64,000 nucleotides of DNA from CAVYEM01 sp963767635 (lineage in GTDB: Bacteria; Vulcanimicrobiota; Vulcanimicrobiia; Vulcanimicrobiales; Vulcanimicrobiaceae): positions 1,426,001-1,490,000 of the forward strand of contig CAVYEM010000001.1 of NCBI GenBank assembly GCA_963767635.1, given 5' to 3'. The notes beneath the pieces are model-generated. The model was not told where the DNA came from and made no database searches. It saw nothing but the letters and a program-made list of their open reading frames with translations. This document shows, in pieces, positions 1 to 10,272 of this stretch; the first letter of the stretch is position 1, and each line of letters starts with the position of its first letter. The position numbers and the translations under genes are program-made.

Positions 1-768
1 GCCCCAAATGTCCAGCAAGCTCTTCAAGGTCGGATTGTAGGGCAACGGCGAGGTCGTCGAATTGCTTTGCCCAAAACCGACGTCCTCGATGTGCACGAGA
101 CCCGAATAATCGTGCGTGTGAATGTTATATTCGCAGTCCTGCGACTCCACTTCGTAGTTGTCGTTGGGATGCGGCGTCGCGGTGCTTCCCGGCACCGGTG
201 AAGAGGGCGCGATGGGGTTCTTCATGCCGATGGCTTGCGGCAGTGCTTCCTCAGTACCGTTGTTGTAAATGCCGACGAACGCGTGGACCGAGTAGGTGTT
301 GGGCGAGACCGCCGGTTCAACGGTCGGCGAGCACGACATTCCGTCCAGCGTCGGAAAGTTATTAGTAGCATTGGCGCCGGCCGACGTGTCGCCGTTCTGG
401 CCCAGTTGCCCCGGATTCGGCGTCCACGAAACCGTAACGCCCGCGGTGTACCAGCCTTGGCCTCCGGGCGGATTCACTTGAGGACCCGTTTGGGCCTGAA
501 TGGTGTATGTCGATACCGCCACGCCTCCGGGCGAAACGGTCGGCGTGGGCGTGGGCGTGGCCGTGGGAGTCGGGGAAGGCGTTACGCTCGGCTTCCCCGT
601 TGGGGAGCCGGTCGGGGTCGGCGTGGGCGTCGTACCACCGCCGCCACCACCACCACCGCCGCCGCCGGGTGACGGCGTTACGCCGCCGCCGCCTCCGCCG
701 CCGCACGCAGCAAGCACGCCGGCAGCTGTAAGCGCCAGCGCGCACGCGGATATTCTTGAGATGTTCAT
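1..768 (-). CDS. Secreted lipoprotein with Gly-rich and Thr-Pro-rich linker (3' end outside window)
   Basis: The reading frame is open for 256 codons from the ATG at 766-768 to the window edge, so the C-terminus is missing. The N-terminus is a classic lipoprotein signal: MNISR, a hydrophobic Ala/Leu stretch, then the lipobox LAAC. It is followed by poly-Gly, a Thr-Pro-Thr-Pro linker, and a folded region with Trp/Tyr-rich beta-type sequence (GWYTAG, NNYEVE, HTHDYSG). The low-complexity linker suggests that the domain is held away from the membrane. I do not recognise the domain and cannot assign a function. It starts 138 bp from the clpX stop and reads away from it. Confidence 0.75.
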   Translation of the reverse strand, partial: MNISRISACALALTAAGVLAACGGGGGGGVTPSPGGGGGGGGGGGTTPTPTPTGSPTGKPSVTPSPTPTATPTPTPTVSPGGVAVSTYTIQAQTGPQVNPPGGQGWYTAGVTVSWTPNPGQLGQNGDTSAGANATNNFPTLDGMSCSPTVEPAVSPNTYSVHAFVGIYNNGTEEALPQAIGMKNPIAPSSPVPGSTATPHPNDNYEVESQDCEYNIHTHDYSGLVHIEDVGFGQSNSTTSPLPYNPTLKSLLDIWG

Positions 769-879
769 GTGCTGAAAAATCCTCGTACGAGCAGATAAGT
801 CCACCCCTATCGTAGCGGCAGACCGGCTTGGAAGCATGAAGCTGGACGGCTACTTTCTTGGGAACATGGCCCGGCCCAG

Positions 880-899
880 GTTAGGGCCAGCGGCCTAAC
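880..899 (-). terminator. Hairpin just downstream of clpX
   Basis: The inverted repeat GTTAGGCC / GGCCCTAAC (one bulged base) lies 8 bp after the clpX stop codon. It has no obvious U-tract, so it could be a weak or factor-assisted terminator. Confidence 0.35.
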
Positions 900-906
900 G
901 TCGACG

Positions 907-2168
<1,262 letters not shown>

Positions 2169-2202
2169 GTGCTGTCCGCTTCGCCTTCGCCCTTCTGCTC
2201 GC

Positions 2203-2811
2203 CTACGCCGGAGTCGCCAGCGACGTCCGGTTTTCGATAATCGAATCGATGATGCCGTACTCTTTGGCTTCCTGGGCAGTCATGTGAAAATCCCGTTCGA
2301 TGTCCTTGAGAATCTGCTCGATGGGCTTCTTGGTAGTCTGCTCGTAGATGCCCGCCAGCATACGCCGCGTGGCGATGAGGTCGCGGGCGTGAATCTCGAT
2401 GTCGGTGGCTTGGCCGCCGACCTGCTGCACCCAAGGCTGATGGATCAAAATCTTTGCATGGGGAAGCGCCATGCGCTTTCCCTGAGATCCGCCGGTGAGC
2501 AGGATGGAACCCATCGACGCCGCGAGGCCGGCGCAAATCGTGGCCACGTCCGGCTTGATGAACCGCATGGTATCGTAAATCGCCAGGCCCGCGGTGACGC
2601 TGCCGCCGGGACTGTTGATGTACATGTCGATGTCCTTGTCGGGATCTTCTTTTTCCAGAAACAGCAGCTGCGCGATCACAAGATTCGCCAAGTGGTCGTC
2701 GATCGCGCCGCCGACGAAGACGATGCGATCCTTGAGCAGCCGGGAGTAGATGTCAAACGCGCGCTCGCCGCGTGCGCTCTGCTCGACGACCATTGGAACC
2801 AGGTGACCCAT
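2203..2811 (-). CDS. clpP: ATP-dependent Clp protease proteolytic subunit ClpP
   Basis: 202-residue serine protease forming the tetradecameric chamber that works with ClpX. The sequence shows the N-terminal LVPMVVEQSARGERAFDIYS, the catalytic Ser in GLAASMGS, the catalytic His in KILIHQP and the Asp in ERDFHMTAQEA. Length and motifs are normal for the family, and the gene appears intact. It lies between tig (56 bp upstream) and clpX (34 bp downstream) on the same strand. Confidence 0.97.
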   Translation of the reverse strand: MGHLVPMVVEQSARGERAFDIYSRLLKDRIVFVGGAIDDHLANLVIAQLLFLEKEDPDKDIDMYINSPGGSVTAGLAIYDTMRFIKPDVATICAGLAASMGSILLTGGSQGKRMALPHAKILIHQPWVQQVGGQATDIEIHARDLIATRRMLAGIYEQTTKKPIEQILKDIERDFHMTAQEAKEYGIIDSIIENRTSLATPA

Positions 2812-2866
2812 GCTGTTCTCTTTCTTTATCGGAACCGGCTGGAGATGCGTTTTCAGTCCTTCAAGA

Positions 2867-4180
2867 CTACGATGCGCCTTGAGGAGTTGCTTCCTTCTGT
2901 TCGCGGACGTCGGCGTGATCCACCAAGAAGTCCACCGTTTTCTTTCGAACGATCCCGCCCATCAGCGAGGCGAGGTTGTTCCCCAGCGCCGCACGAACTC
3001 GGTCGACCGGTTGCCCATACTGGGCGGCAAGCGTTTGAAGTTCATGTTGTATATCGGCCGGCGTAGCGCGAATGTTTTCCTTTTTCGCGATGCTCTCAAG
3101 GATCAGCGTGCCCTTTACTCGGCGTTGGGCTTCGTCCCGGTACTCCTCGCGTAGGCCGTCCTCGGTCTTTCCGGCGGCCGTAAGATAGTCTTCGAACGAC
3201 ATCCCCATCCGCGCCGCCATGCTCGCGCTCTCCTGCAGCATGCTTTCGATCTCGCGATCGATCAAAATCTGCGGAAGCGGCAACTCGTGGGCTGAGGCGA
3301 GGCGCTCGACCAGTTCGTTGCCGATCTCGCGCCTGCGGCGGGACTGCGCGAGCGTGGCCAAGCGCGAACGAATGTCGTTCTTGAGTTCATCCAGCGTCTC
3401 GTTTTTTGAGACAGCCTTGGCCAACTCGTCATCGAGCGGCGGCAGCTCGAACTCTTTGACCTCGTGCAACGTTACCGTAAAGATCGCCGTTTTGCCGGCG
3501 AGTTCGTCCTGCGCATAATCGTCGGGGAAGCGCGCCTCGACATCTTTGGTCTGACTTACGGCCATGCCGGCGATTCCACCGGCGAAGCCCGGAATGAAGC
3601 GATCCTCGGAAAGCTCGGTCTGCTGGCCGCTAGCCGTACCGCCCTCAAATGCAACGCCGTCGACTTTGCCTTCATAGTCGATCGTCACGACGTCTCCTAA
3701 GCGCGCTTCACGTTCGACAGGCACCAGCGTTCCTCGCTCGCGCGCGAGCGAAGCGAGTGCGCCGTCCACTTCCGCGTCCGTCACCACAACGGGCGGCCGC
3801 GCGACCGCAGCGCCCTTATACTCACCGAGATCGAACTGCGGGCGCACTTCAACGACGGCCTTGATCCGGATGGGCTCCCCCGGTTCCTCGGGAAGAATCT
3901 CCATCTTCGGACGATCGATCGGATCGAGGTCGTGCTCCCGAACCGCTTTGGCGTACATGTCCGGGACGACGTCTTCCATCGCCTCCGTCTCGATCGTGTG
4001 CGCGCCGTACGCTTGCTCGAAGACCTTGCGCGGGGCTTTACCGGGCCGAAAGCCGGGCAGCTTGGCCTTTTTGACGAGCCGCCGAAAGGCGCGCTCTTGG
4101 GCCTGCTGCAGTTCGCTCGGCGAGATCGGAATGAGCAACTCGACTTGCGTGGGCGCGAGCTGCGTCAGGGACGACGACAT
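2867..4180 (-). CDS. tig: Trigger factor, ribosome-associated chaperone and prolyl isomerase
   Basis: Peptidyl-prolyl isomerase and chaperone that binds nascent chains at the ribosome exit. The start at 4180 (MSSSLTQLAPTQVELL) is chosen because it opens the N-terminal ribosome-binding domain and an AAGGAG lies about 14 nt upstream. The longer open frame runs back into the tRNA region. The ribosome-binding motif region is RLVKKAKLPGFRPGKAP. The FKBP-like domain follows (DVVTIDYEGKVDGVAFEGG...GFAGGIAGM), then a helical C-terminal chaperone domain. About 437 residues is typical. It is first in tig-clpP-clpX and may share a transcript with the two tRNAs upstream. Confidence 0.96.
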   Translation of the reverse strand: MSSSLTQLAPTQVELLIPISPSELQQAQERAFRRLVKKAKLPGFRPGKAPRKVFEQAYGAHTIETEAMEDVVPDMYAKAVREHDLDPIDRPKMEILPEEPGEPIRIKAVVEVRPQFDLGEYKGAAVARPPVVVTDAEVDGALASLARERGTLVPVEREARLGDVVTIDYEGKVDGVAFEGGTASGQQTELSEDRFIPGFAGGIAGMAVSQTKDVEARFPDDYAQDELAGKTAIFTVTLHEVKEFELPPLDDELAKAVSKNETLDELKNDIRSRLATLAQSRRRREIGNELVERLASAHELPLPQILIDREIESMLQESASMAARMGMSFEDYLTAAGKTEDGLREEYRDEAQRRVKGTLILESIAKKENIRATPADIQHELQTLAAQYGQPVDRVRAALGNNLASLMGGIVRKKTVDFLVDHADVREQKEATPQGAS

Positions 4181-4246
4181 AGACAGCGGTGATGCTCCTT
4201 CGCGGTAAATCGGCGAGCCGGTGGAAGACGTTGGGGTGGAAGACGT

Positions 4247-4321
4247 TGGAGCGGAAGACGAGATTCGAACTCGCGACCCTCGCCTTGGCAAGGCGATGCT
4301 CTACCACTGAGCTACTTCCGC
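4247..4321 (-). tRNA. tRNA-Gly (GCC)
   Basis: Cloverleaf with acceptor GCGGAAG/CTTCCGC, anticodon loop TTGCCAA (anticodon GCC) and T-loop GTTCGAA. The 3' CCA is encoded. It lies 67 bp upstream of tig on the same strand. Confidence 0.95.
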
Positions 4322-4332
4322 GCGTGGTCCTA

Positions 4333-4414
4333 TGGGCAAGCAGAGACTCGAACTCTGACGGGTTGCCCCACTGGAACCTAAATCCAGCGCGTCTACCGAT
4401 TCCGCCACTTGCCC
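4333..4414 (-). tRNA. tRNA-Leu (TAG)
   Basis: Class II tRNA with acceptor GGGCAAG/CTTGCCC, a long variable arm (GGGGCAACCCGT) and anticodon loop TTTAGGT (anticodon TAG). The T-loop is GTTCGAG and the discriminator is A. No CCA is encoded. It is adjacent to tRNA-Gly. Confidence 0.94.
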
Positions 4415-4484
4415 GGGTCCAGGGCGGCGACCCCGATAGATATAACGCGGCCGGGGCTATTCCTCTACGGAAATTGCGCGGGAT

Positions 4485-5180
4485 TTACGCCGTGGTAAGC
4501 ACGGGCCGATTCAGCCATTTGACCATGCTTCCGCGCCAGACGCCGTCTTTGAGCGAACGCTCCCACCCGCAACGTTCGTAAAACTTGATCGCTTGTTCGT
4601 TATCGTGGTTCACGAACAGCGTCATCACGTGAAAGCCGTTCTCTAGCGCCTTCTCCTCGGCTTGGTGCAGTAATAACTTTCCGACTCCGGTACCTTGCGT
4701 ATCCGGGTGCACTGCAATCGAAAGAATGTCGTATGGGCGTTTCTTTGGGGGAGCAGATCCGTTGCCTTGAGCCGACGCGTTGCGGGGAGCCGGCGCCGCG
4801 CCGCCCCCTTTTAGAATCTCCAGCCCGCGACTCAGTCGTCCGCGAAAGAGCGGATTTGCTACCAGCCACGGATGCGTGGCAACGCGCCAGGCCAAATATG
4901 CTGTGTTCCGCTGCAGGAAGCCGGAAATGGCTTTGGGGTGAATGCCGCCCACGCAAAAACCAACCAGTTCGTCAGCGCGCCATGCGCCTTGAAAGTAGGT
5001 TTCATGCGGCCCGTCCACCTGCCAAGCGTAATATCTCCTGACCGCCTCGCGCCCAAGCTTCGTCATCGCGCTGGTGGGGAACGCCGCGCAGTGAACGGCG
5101 ACGACGCCGTCCATATCGCTGACGCGAACCTCTCCAAGGCGGATGTCATTCACAATATCTATTCTATAGAGGGTGCACAC
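4485..5180 (-). CDS. GNAT-family N-acetyltransferase
   Basis: 231-residue protein with the GNAT acetyl-CoA binding signature (LSIAVHPDTQGTGVGKLLL, with the Q/RxxGxG/A loop) and the C-terminal beta-alpha element ending NEQAIKFYERCGW. A low-complexity insert (GGGAAPAPRNASAQG) precedes the core. The substrate cannot be told from the sequence. The gene stands alone between the tRNA-Leu and a CAP-domain gene on the same strand. Confidence 0.82.
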   Translation of the reverse strand: MCTLYRIDIVNDIRLGEVRVSDMDGVVAVHCAAFPTSAMTKLGREAVRRYYAWQVDGPHETYFQGAWRADELVGFCVGGIHPKAISGFLQRNTAYLAWRVATHPWLVANPLFRGRLSRGLEILKGGGAAPAPRNASAQGNGSAPPKKRPYDILSIAVHPDTQGTGVGKLLLHQAEEKALENGFHVMTLFVNHDNEQAIKFYERCGWERSLKDGVWRGSMVKWLNRPVLTTA

Positions 5181-5269
5181 GTGCTATCCAGGGCGACAAG
5201 TCCTAGGATACAAGACCAGAGGGCATCGCAATGCGCGGCCGCATTAGGTCCGACGCGCGAGCGACGACT

Positions 5270-5740
5270 TTAGTCTGAGAAGTCCTCGACGAACAATAGA
5301 TCGCCGGAACCGTTTACCATCACCGCAATGCCGACGCGCCGATAATTCGGCGAAAGAATATTCTCGCGATGCGGCGCGCTCTTGAATAGCGCAGAATCGG
5401 CGATCCGTTCGTCGGGAGCCATGGCGATATTCTCGCCGGCGTAGCGGTAGTCGCATCCGGCGGCGTGCAGGCGGTCGAACGGCGATTCACCGCTGGGAGA
5501 TTCGTGAGCGAAATAGTTGCGTGTGGCCATATCGGCGACGTGCGCGACGGCGGCATCGTCCAGGCGACCGTCCAACGAAAGAGCCGGTAGACCGCGTACC
5601 CGACGCTTCCGGTTGAGATCGCGGTAGAGTGCGGTCGCGGCGCCGGCTTCCACAGCGTGCGGGTCGTTCCGGGACGGCGCCCATTGCGCTATAGCACTCA
5701 AAAGCAATGCATGAACCATGGGTGAATATTGACCTCTCAT
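5270..5740 (-). CDS. CAP/SCP-domain (YkwD-like) secreted protein
   Basis: 156 residues with the CAP-domain pattern: NRKRRVRGLPALSLDGRL, the first His in NYFAHESPSGESPFDRL, GENIAMAP, then HRENILSPNYRRVGIAV. The N-terminus is weakly hydrophobic (MVHALLLSAIAQ) and may be an export signal. Bacterial members of this family are extracellular, often of unknown role. It looks complete. Confidence 0.85.
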   Translation of the reverse strand: MRGQYSPMVHALLLSAIAQWAPSRNDPHAVEAGAATALYRDLNRKRRVRGLPALSLDGRLDDAAVAHVADMATRNYFAHESPSGESPFDRLHAAGCDYRYAGENIAMAPDERIADSALFKSAPHRENILSPNYRRVGIAVMVNGSGDLLFVEDFSD

Positions 5741-5815
5741 AAATGATAGTCAATATTCGGCAATAATCAAGCGCGTTTACAAATTTTGCAAAGATCGAAT
5801 TAACGCCTGCAAGCT

Positions 5816-8800
5816 TTAGGTCTGCATCGCTTCGACCAGCGCATCGCTCCAGACCATGCTGCGGGCGGCCGACATCTTCTCGCGGGCGTTTTCTGCACCC
5901 ACGGCGGACTGAGCTTGCGTGACGACGTGCTCGTAATCGCGCTGGTCGGGGGGCTGACGCGGCACGCCGATGCTCTCCAGAACGCCGTCGGCAAAGCCCG
6001 CGAGCTTTAAGGCACGGTCCCAATCTTTTTCGGTAAGAGCCAGCCGGGAGAGACAATCTAAGCAGTTCGCGCTCAGCCAGTCGTCTTGGTATTCGCGCAC
6101 CAGTTCGAGCGCGCGACGCAGCGCCGGTCGCGCCGCGTCGGCATTGCCGCGCTTGAGTTCAAACGCGCCCAAATTCAGCAGCTGCCAGCCTGTCGACTGC
6201 GCGTCGTGCAAACGCTCCAGGATCGCCAAACTTTGGCGGCTCAGCGCGACCGCGCGATCGTACTCTCCTTGCGTTGCCGCCAAATCTCCCAAATTGCCCA
6301 GCAGCGAGGCCACTCCGCGATCGTCCTCGAGCTCGCCGGAAGAGCCGCAAGCTCTGCTCCAACATCTCGCGCGCCCGTTCCGGACGGCCGCGCCAGTTTT
6401 CAGCGAGCGCTTTGCCGTTGAGAACATCGGCCATACGACGCACGTCCATCATGCGGCCCGCAATTTCCAACGCTTCGTCCAACAACGGATCGGCGCGGTC
6501 GATTTCTCCGATGCCCGTCGATGCGGCCGCCGCTTCGAACAGTGCTGCCGCCAGCCCCCGCTCTTCGCCGAGATCGCGATAGAGCTGCACGGACTGCAGC
6601 GCGGCTTCCAGCCCACGTTTAGAGCGCGCGCTGTCCAGGCGCGCAACTCCGCACAGCAGTTTGGCCCGCAGCAGTTTGCCGAACGTCGCATCGGAACGGG
6701 AAAGCAGCACTTCGATCCAATCTCGCCCGGCGGCATTGCGACCCAGCTGCTGCCAATAATTGACGAGATCGCACGTGAGTTCCGCGCCGAGCTGCACGTC
6801 GTGACCTTCGGTGACCGTAAAGTTGAGCGCCGCTCGAACGTTGTCGAGTTCCGGAAGCATGGTTTCGAGCGTTTGCCGCCATGCTTTGGTGGAATAGGCT
6901 GCTTCGAGCGTTGCTGCGCGTTCGCGAAAATAGCGCGCGTGAGCGATCGAAACACTTCGCCATTCGCGATGCTCGCGCAGCCGCTCGCCCGCAAATGCGC
7001 GAATCGATGCGGGAACCACGTACCGCTCCCCGGTGAACGTCGTTTCGCGAGATACCAGCGCTTTATCGACCAGCGAACCGAGTACGTCCGTGGACCCGCA
7101 CACGTACCGAATCGCATCCCCGCCGGCTCCGCCGGCAAAAACGGAAAGGCGGCGCAAAAGCGTCTGCTCTTCCGGCAAGAGCACGTTGTACTCCACTCCA
7201 CGAAGCCGTGCAGCGCTTCGCGTCCGAGTCCATCGCTGTCCGGCAATTGACGCGCCAGTTCGTCCAAGCCGAACGTGCTCAGCTGCGCCGCTGCCAGCTG
7301 AATCGCGCGCGGCAAACCCTCGAGCTGGCGGCATATCTGCTCGACGGTGTGGATCTCCGTCGTTTGACGATCGAGGTCTGCGACGATGCCGGCACGTTCG
7401 AAGAACAGCGCGGCGGCATCCTTCGATTCAAGCACCGGCAAAACGTACGATACCTCACCGGGAATCATCAACGGCGCCCTGCACGTCAGGAGCACGCGCA
7501 CCTCGCGCAGCTGCGCGCTGAACGACTGCAGGTATCGCGCGGCGGCCTCGGTGGCACCGTCACAGTTGTCCAGCACGATCAGCGCGTGTTTAGATCGGAG
7601 AAACTCCGCCACGATCGAGTCCGGCGTGACGACCGGCGTTTCGGGAAGGCCCAGAATGGCGGTAATCCGGTTCAGCAGGTACCGCTCGTCGGCAATGGTG
7701 GAGCAATCGACGTAGAACACTCCGTCCGGAAAGCGGTCCATCTCGCGGCGCGCAAGTTCGATTGCTTCGCGCGATTTGCCCACGCCGGCAGGACCCGCGA
7801 TAGTGAGCAGCGGCGAAAAGCGCAGCAGCTTGCGCAGTTGTTGCAAGTCTCGCGCTCGCCCGAACGTGTGCCCGCGAATTTCCGGCAAGTTGTGACGGTA
7901 AGATCTGACGGGATATGCAGCGGGCGCATCGGAGCGGTAATTTTCGCCCGCCGCCCGGTTGCGTCCCGAGCGTTTGGCTTGATACAACGCATCATCGGCC
8001 GCATGGAGGAGCGATTCCGAATCCGTACCGCGCGTGGGCACCTTCCACGCAACGCCTGCGCTGATCGTCAAACGCTGCAGGAGCGATCCGCTGTGCGCGA
8101 TGCCCAAGTCGAACACCGCTTCTCGCATGCGCTCGGCGATCGAGAGCGCGCCGCTCAAATTCGTATCGGGCAGCACCGCAACGAACTCCTCGCCGCCGTA
8201 GCGCGCGAACAGATCTTCCGAACGCGCAAGGCACGCCGAAAGCGCATTTGCCACTTGCTGAAGCGCGGCATCGCCGGCGACGTGGCCATACGTGTCGTTG
8301 AACGGTTTGAAAAAATCGATGTCGATGAGCAGCAGCGCGAGACCGCTGCCCCGGCGCACCGCGCGCTGCCATTCGGCGGCGAAGCGCTGATTGAACGAGC
8401 GGCGGTTCGCAACGCCCGTTAGACTGTCGGTGGCGGCAATGTTCTCCAGGCGCGCGCTCTGCGTTTCGAGCTGCGCCTGGTGGATGCGCACGCTCAGATA
8501 CAGCGCGCACGTCTGCAGCAGCGCAACGTCTTCCTCGTTGTAAGCATTGCTTGCGTTGCTCTGTACCGAGAGCACACCGATCACACTCGCGCCGAATTTG
8601 AGCGGCACGAATATCGCCGAAATGCGTTCGTCCGTCTGCGTGCTCCAGGGAAGGTTGAGCGCGATGCGCCCTTCGGTCCAATCCTCCATGCGACGCTTGA
8701 GCACGGGGCGGCCGGTCTTTAGAACGCTGTCGGTACTCGATCCCGGATGCACGCGCCGGTTTTCGAGCCGCCCGACCACGCCGTTCTGCAAAAGAAATGC

Positions 8801-8998
8801 AAAGCGCGCGCCCTCGTCGTCCTTGAGCGCGATAAACACCGCGGATGCATCTACGAAGCGCGCCAAAAGCGAACAGAGCGCATGGAAAAGTTCCTCCAGC
8901 GGTAAGCCGCTCGTAAGGAGCTCGGCCGTGCGCTGGACGACTTCTCTATCGCGTTCAGCCCGCGATAGGCTGCCTGTTCGCCCGTTCGCGCCGATCAC
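5816..8998 (-). CDS. GAF-GGDEF-ATPase-TPR multidomain regulator (two apparent frameshifts)
   Basis: About 1060 residues once two single-base shifts (near 7190 and 6340, opposite signs) are allowed. An N-terminal GAF-type sensor (residues about 20-170) leads to a GGDEF diguanylate cyclase domain with an intact RYGGEEF active site and an RxxD (RSED) I-site five residues before it. An NB-ARC/AfsR-like ATPase follows, with P-loop AGPAGVGKS and Walker B ALIVLDNCD. A long C-terminal TPR-like helical region ends at EAMQT. It plausibly makes c-di-GMP in response to a ligand, with the ATPase/TPR half acting as a signalling platform; this is inference. No DNA-binding domain is visible. The same-strand neighbour upstream is a decayed nucleotidyltransferase. 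Confidence 0.85.
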
Positions 8999-9093
8999 AT
9001 TGGCCCAAATTCTGGGCGGCCGCTCGCTTCCCCGCGGCCTTTACCGAAACGCTACCGACTCCGAGGTGCGGGCCGGCACGCACCATCGGGGCG

Positions 9094-9440
9094 CTAGGGT
9101 TGCGCATTGCGCAGGTAGTCGACGTCGAGCCGGTCCTGTGCACGACCAGCGGCTTCTTTGTTTTGATGAAGTCTTCTTTTCCGATGTAGGTTACGGATAT
9201 ACCGCCGTAGGTCAGTGCTACGCGGTTGGCCCATGCGTGCTGTTTTAGTGCGCGCCAAACTTTGACTGCGTTTGTGGAATCGGTTCCGATGAAGATATCA
9301 ATGTGTTTTGTGGCGCGTACTCTTCCGTGGACGGCGAATGCATACCCACCGACGATCAAGTAGTCAGCGCCTTCGGCGTTCAAGGCGGTGAACAGATCGA
9401 TCAAGTCGGAGTTCGCGTTCATCGGTTCCTCGAATAGCAC
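9094..9440 (-). pseudogene. Nucleotidyltransferase-like protein, internally deleted and frameshifted
   Basis: The N-terminus shows the nucleotidyltransferase-fold start ADYLIVGGYAFAVHG...ATKHIDIFIGTD. In related proteins of this kind a segment of about 45 residues separates this part from the AWANRV...YIGKEDFIKTKK block. Here the two are fused directly (ALKQHAWANRV). A one-base loss near 9160 then hides the normal tail AGRAQDRLDVDYLR, which is present in the next frame and ends at the TAG at 9094-9096. A start at 9422 (MNANSD) is equally likely. Such proteins often belong to toxin-antitoxin-like pairs with a small upstream gene. Confidence 0.6.
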
Positions 9441-9603
9441 AAAGATCGCAGACTAGGCCCCAAACGGCTTCCGCTCGCGCAAAGGGCGGTATTGCTTGGT
9501 CTCGCTCGCGCTCTATCGCCGCAATCTCCTCGCGCGAATGAGCGACGTACGCCGACATCGTCATGCGGCGTTCCCGCGACCGCTCCTCAAAGGCAGAATC
9601 CAT
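9364..9603 (-). CDS. Small hypothetical protein overlapping the nucleotidyltransferase remnant
   Basis: 79-codon frame. The first ~55 residues (SREEIAAIERERDQAIPPF, VWGLVCDL) look protein-like and the Arg-rich tail reads over the downstream gene in another frame. It may be the partner of the adjacent nucleotidyltransferase, also damaged. No family is recognised. Confidence 0.35.
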   Translation of the reverse strand: MDSAFEERSRERRMTMSAYVAHSREEIAAIERERDQAIPPFARAEAVWGLVCDLCAIRGTDERELRLDRSVHRLERRRR

Positions 9604-9670
9604 GCATTAACGGTTCGGCGTGGCGGTTAGATTCGCTTGTCGCGAGGCACCCCCAACTGCAGCGCTTCTA

Positions 9671-9711
9671 AAGCAAAAGGTTCGGAAGCGCAACAGCATT
9701 TCCGAACCTTC
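9671..9711 (-). terminator. Intrinsic terminator after tRNA-Lys (CTT)
   Basis: Perfect 11-bp inverted repeat AAGGTTCGGAA/TTCCGAACCTT with a 12-nt loop, followed on the minus strand by TTTTGCTTT. It lies 5 bp after the tRNA 3' end and probably ends the five-tRNA transcript. Confidence 0.8.
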
Positions 9712-9715
9712 AATC

Positions 9716-9790
<75 letters not shown>

Positions 9791-9797
9791 GAACTTC

Positions 9798-9870
9798 TGC
9801 GCCCCCCGGGACTCGAACCCGGGACCAACGGATTAAAAGTCCGCTGCTCTACCGACTGAGCTAGAGGCGC
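9798..9870 (-). tRNA. tRNA-Lys (TTT)
   Basis: Acceptor GCGCCTC paired with GGGGCGC (one G-T pair), anticodon loop CTTTTAA (anticodon TTT), T-loop GTTCGAG. CCA is not encoded. Confidence 0.93.
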
Positions 9871-9920
9871 AACAGCCTGTAGTTTAGCCCGGTATACCCA
9901 CTTTGACAAGCATCGACATG

Positions 9921-9994
9921 GGTGGCTGAGGGGCTACGATCCCCCGACCTCTAGAGTCACAGTCTAGCGCTCTAACCAGTGAGCTACAGCCACC
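9921..9994 (-). tRNA. tRNA-His (GTG), unusual T-loop
   Basis: Acceptor GTGGCTG/CAGCCAC with an encoded extra G at position -1 facing discriminator C, as expected for tRNA-His. The anticodon loop is CTGTGAC (anticodon GTG). The T-arm is GGGGG-ATCGTAG-CCCCT, so the usual T54 and A58 are swapped to A54 and T58. All other tRNAs in this window keep TTCRA. CCA is not encoded. Confidence 0.88.
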
Positions 9995-10021
9995 ACGTTC
10001 GTCGTTGCAGTTATTACAGCT

Positions 10022-10094
<73 letters not shown>

Positions 10095-10185
10095 ACTTTT
10101 CCGCCGGGCCCGACAAGCTCCGGATCTCCGGGGCTGTCGCACCCGGATAGGATACCACGGGCCGCAACCGGCCCGCACAAGAATT

Positions 10186-10259
10186 TCGGGACGACTGGAC
10201 TCGAACCAGCGACTTCTAACTCCCAAAGTTAGCGCTCTACCAAGCTGAGTTACGTCCCG
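10186..10259 (-). tRNA. tRNA-Pro (TGG)
   Basis: Acceptor CGGGACG/CGTCCCG, anticodon loop TTTGGGA (anticodon TGG), T-loop GTTCGAG. First gene of the tRNA cluster, 14 bp after the preceding GNAT gene. Confidence 0.94.
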
Positions 10260-10272
10260 TCGCCGCGTTCTT

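Noticed and set aside
5970..7250. 426-codon plus-strand frame opposite the GGDEF regulator
   Set aside because: Arg/Ser-rich shadow translation, while the minus strand gives recognisable domains.
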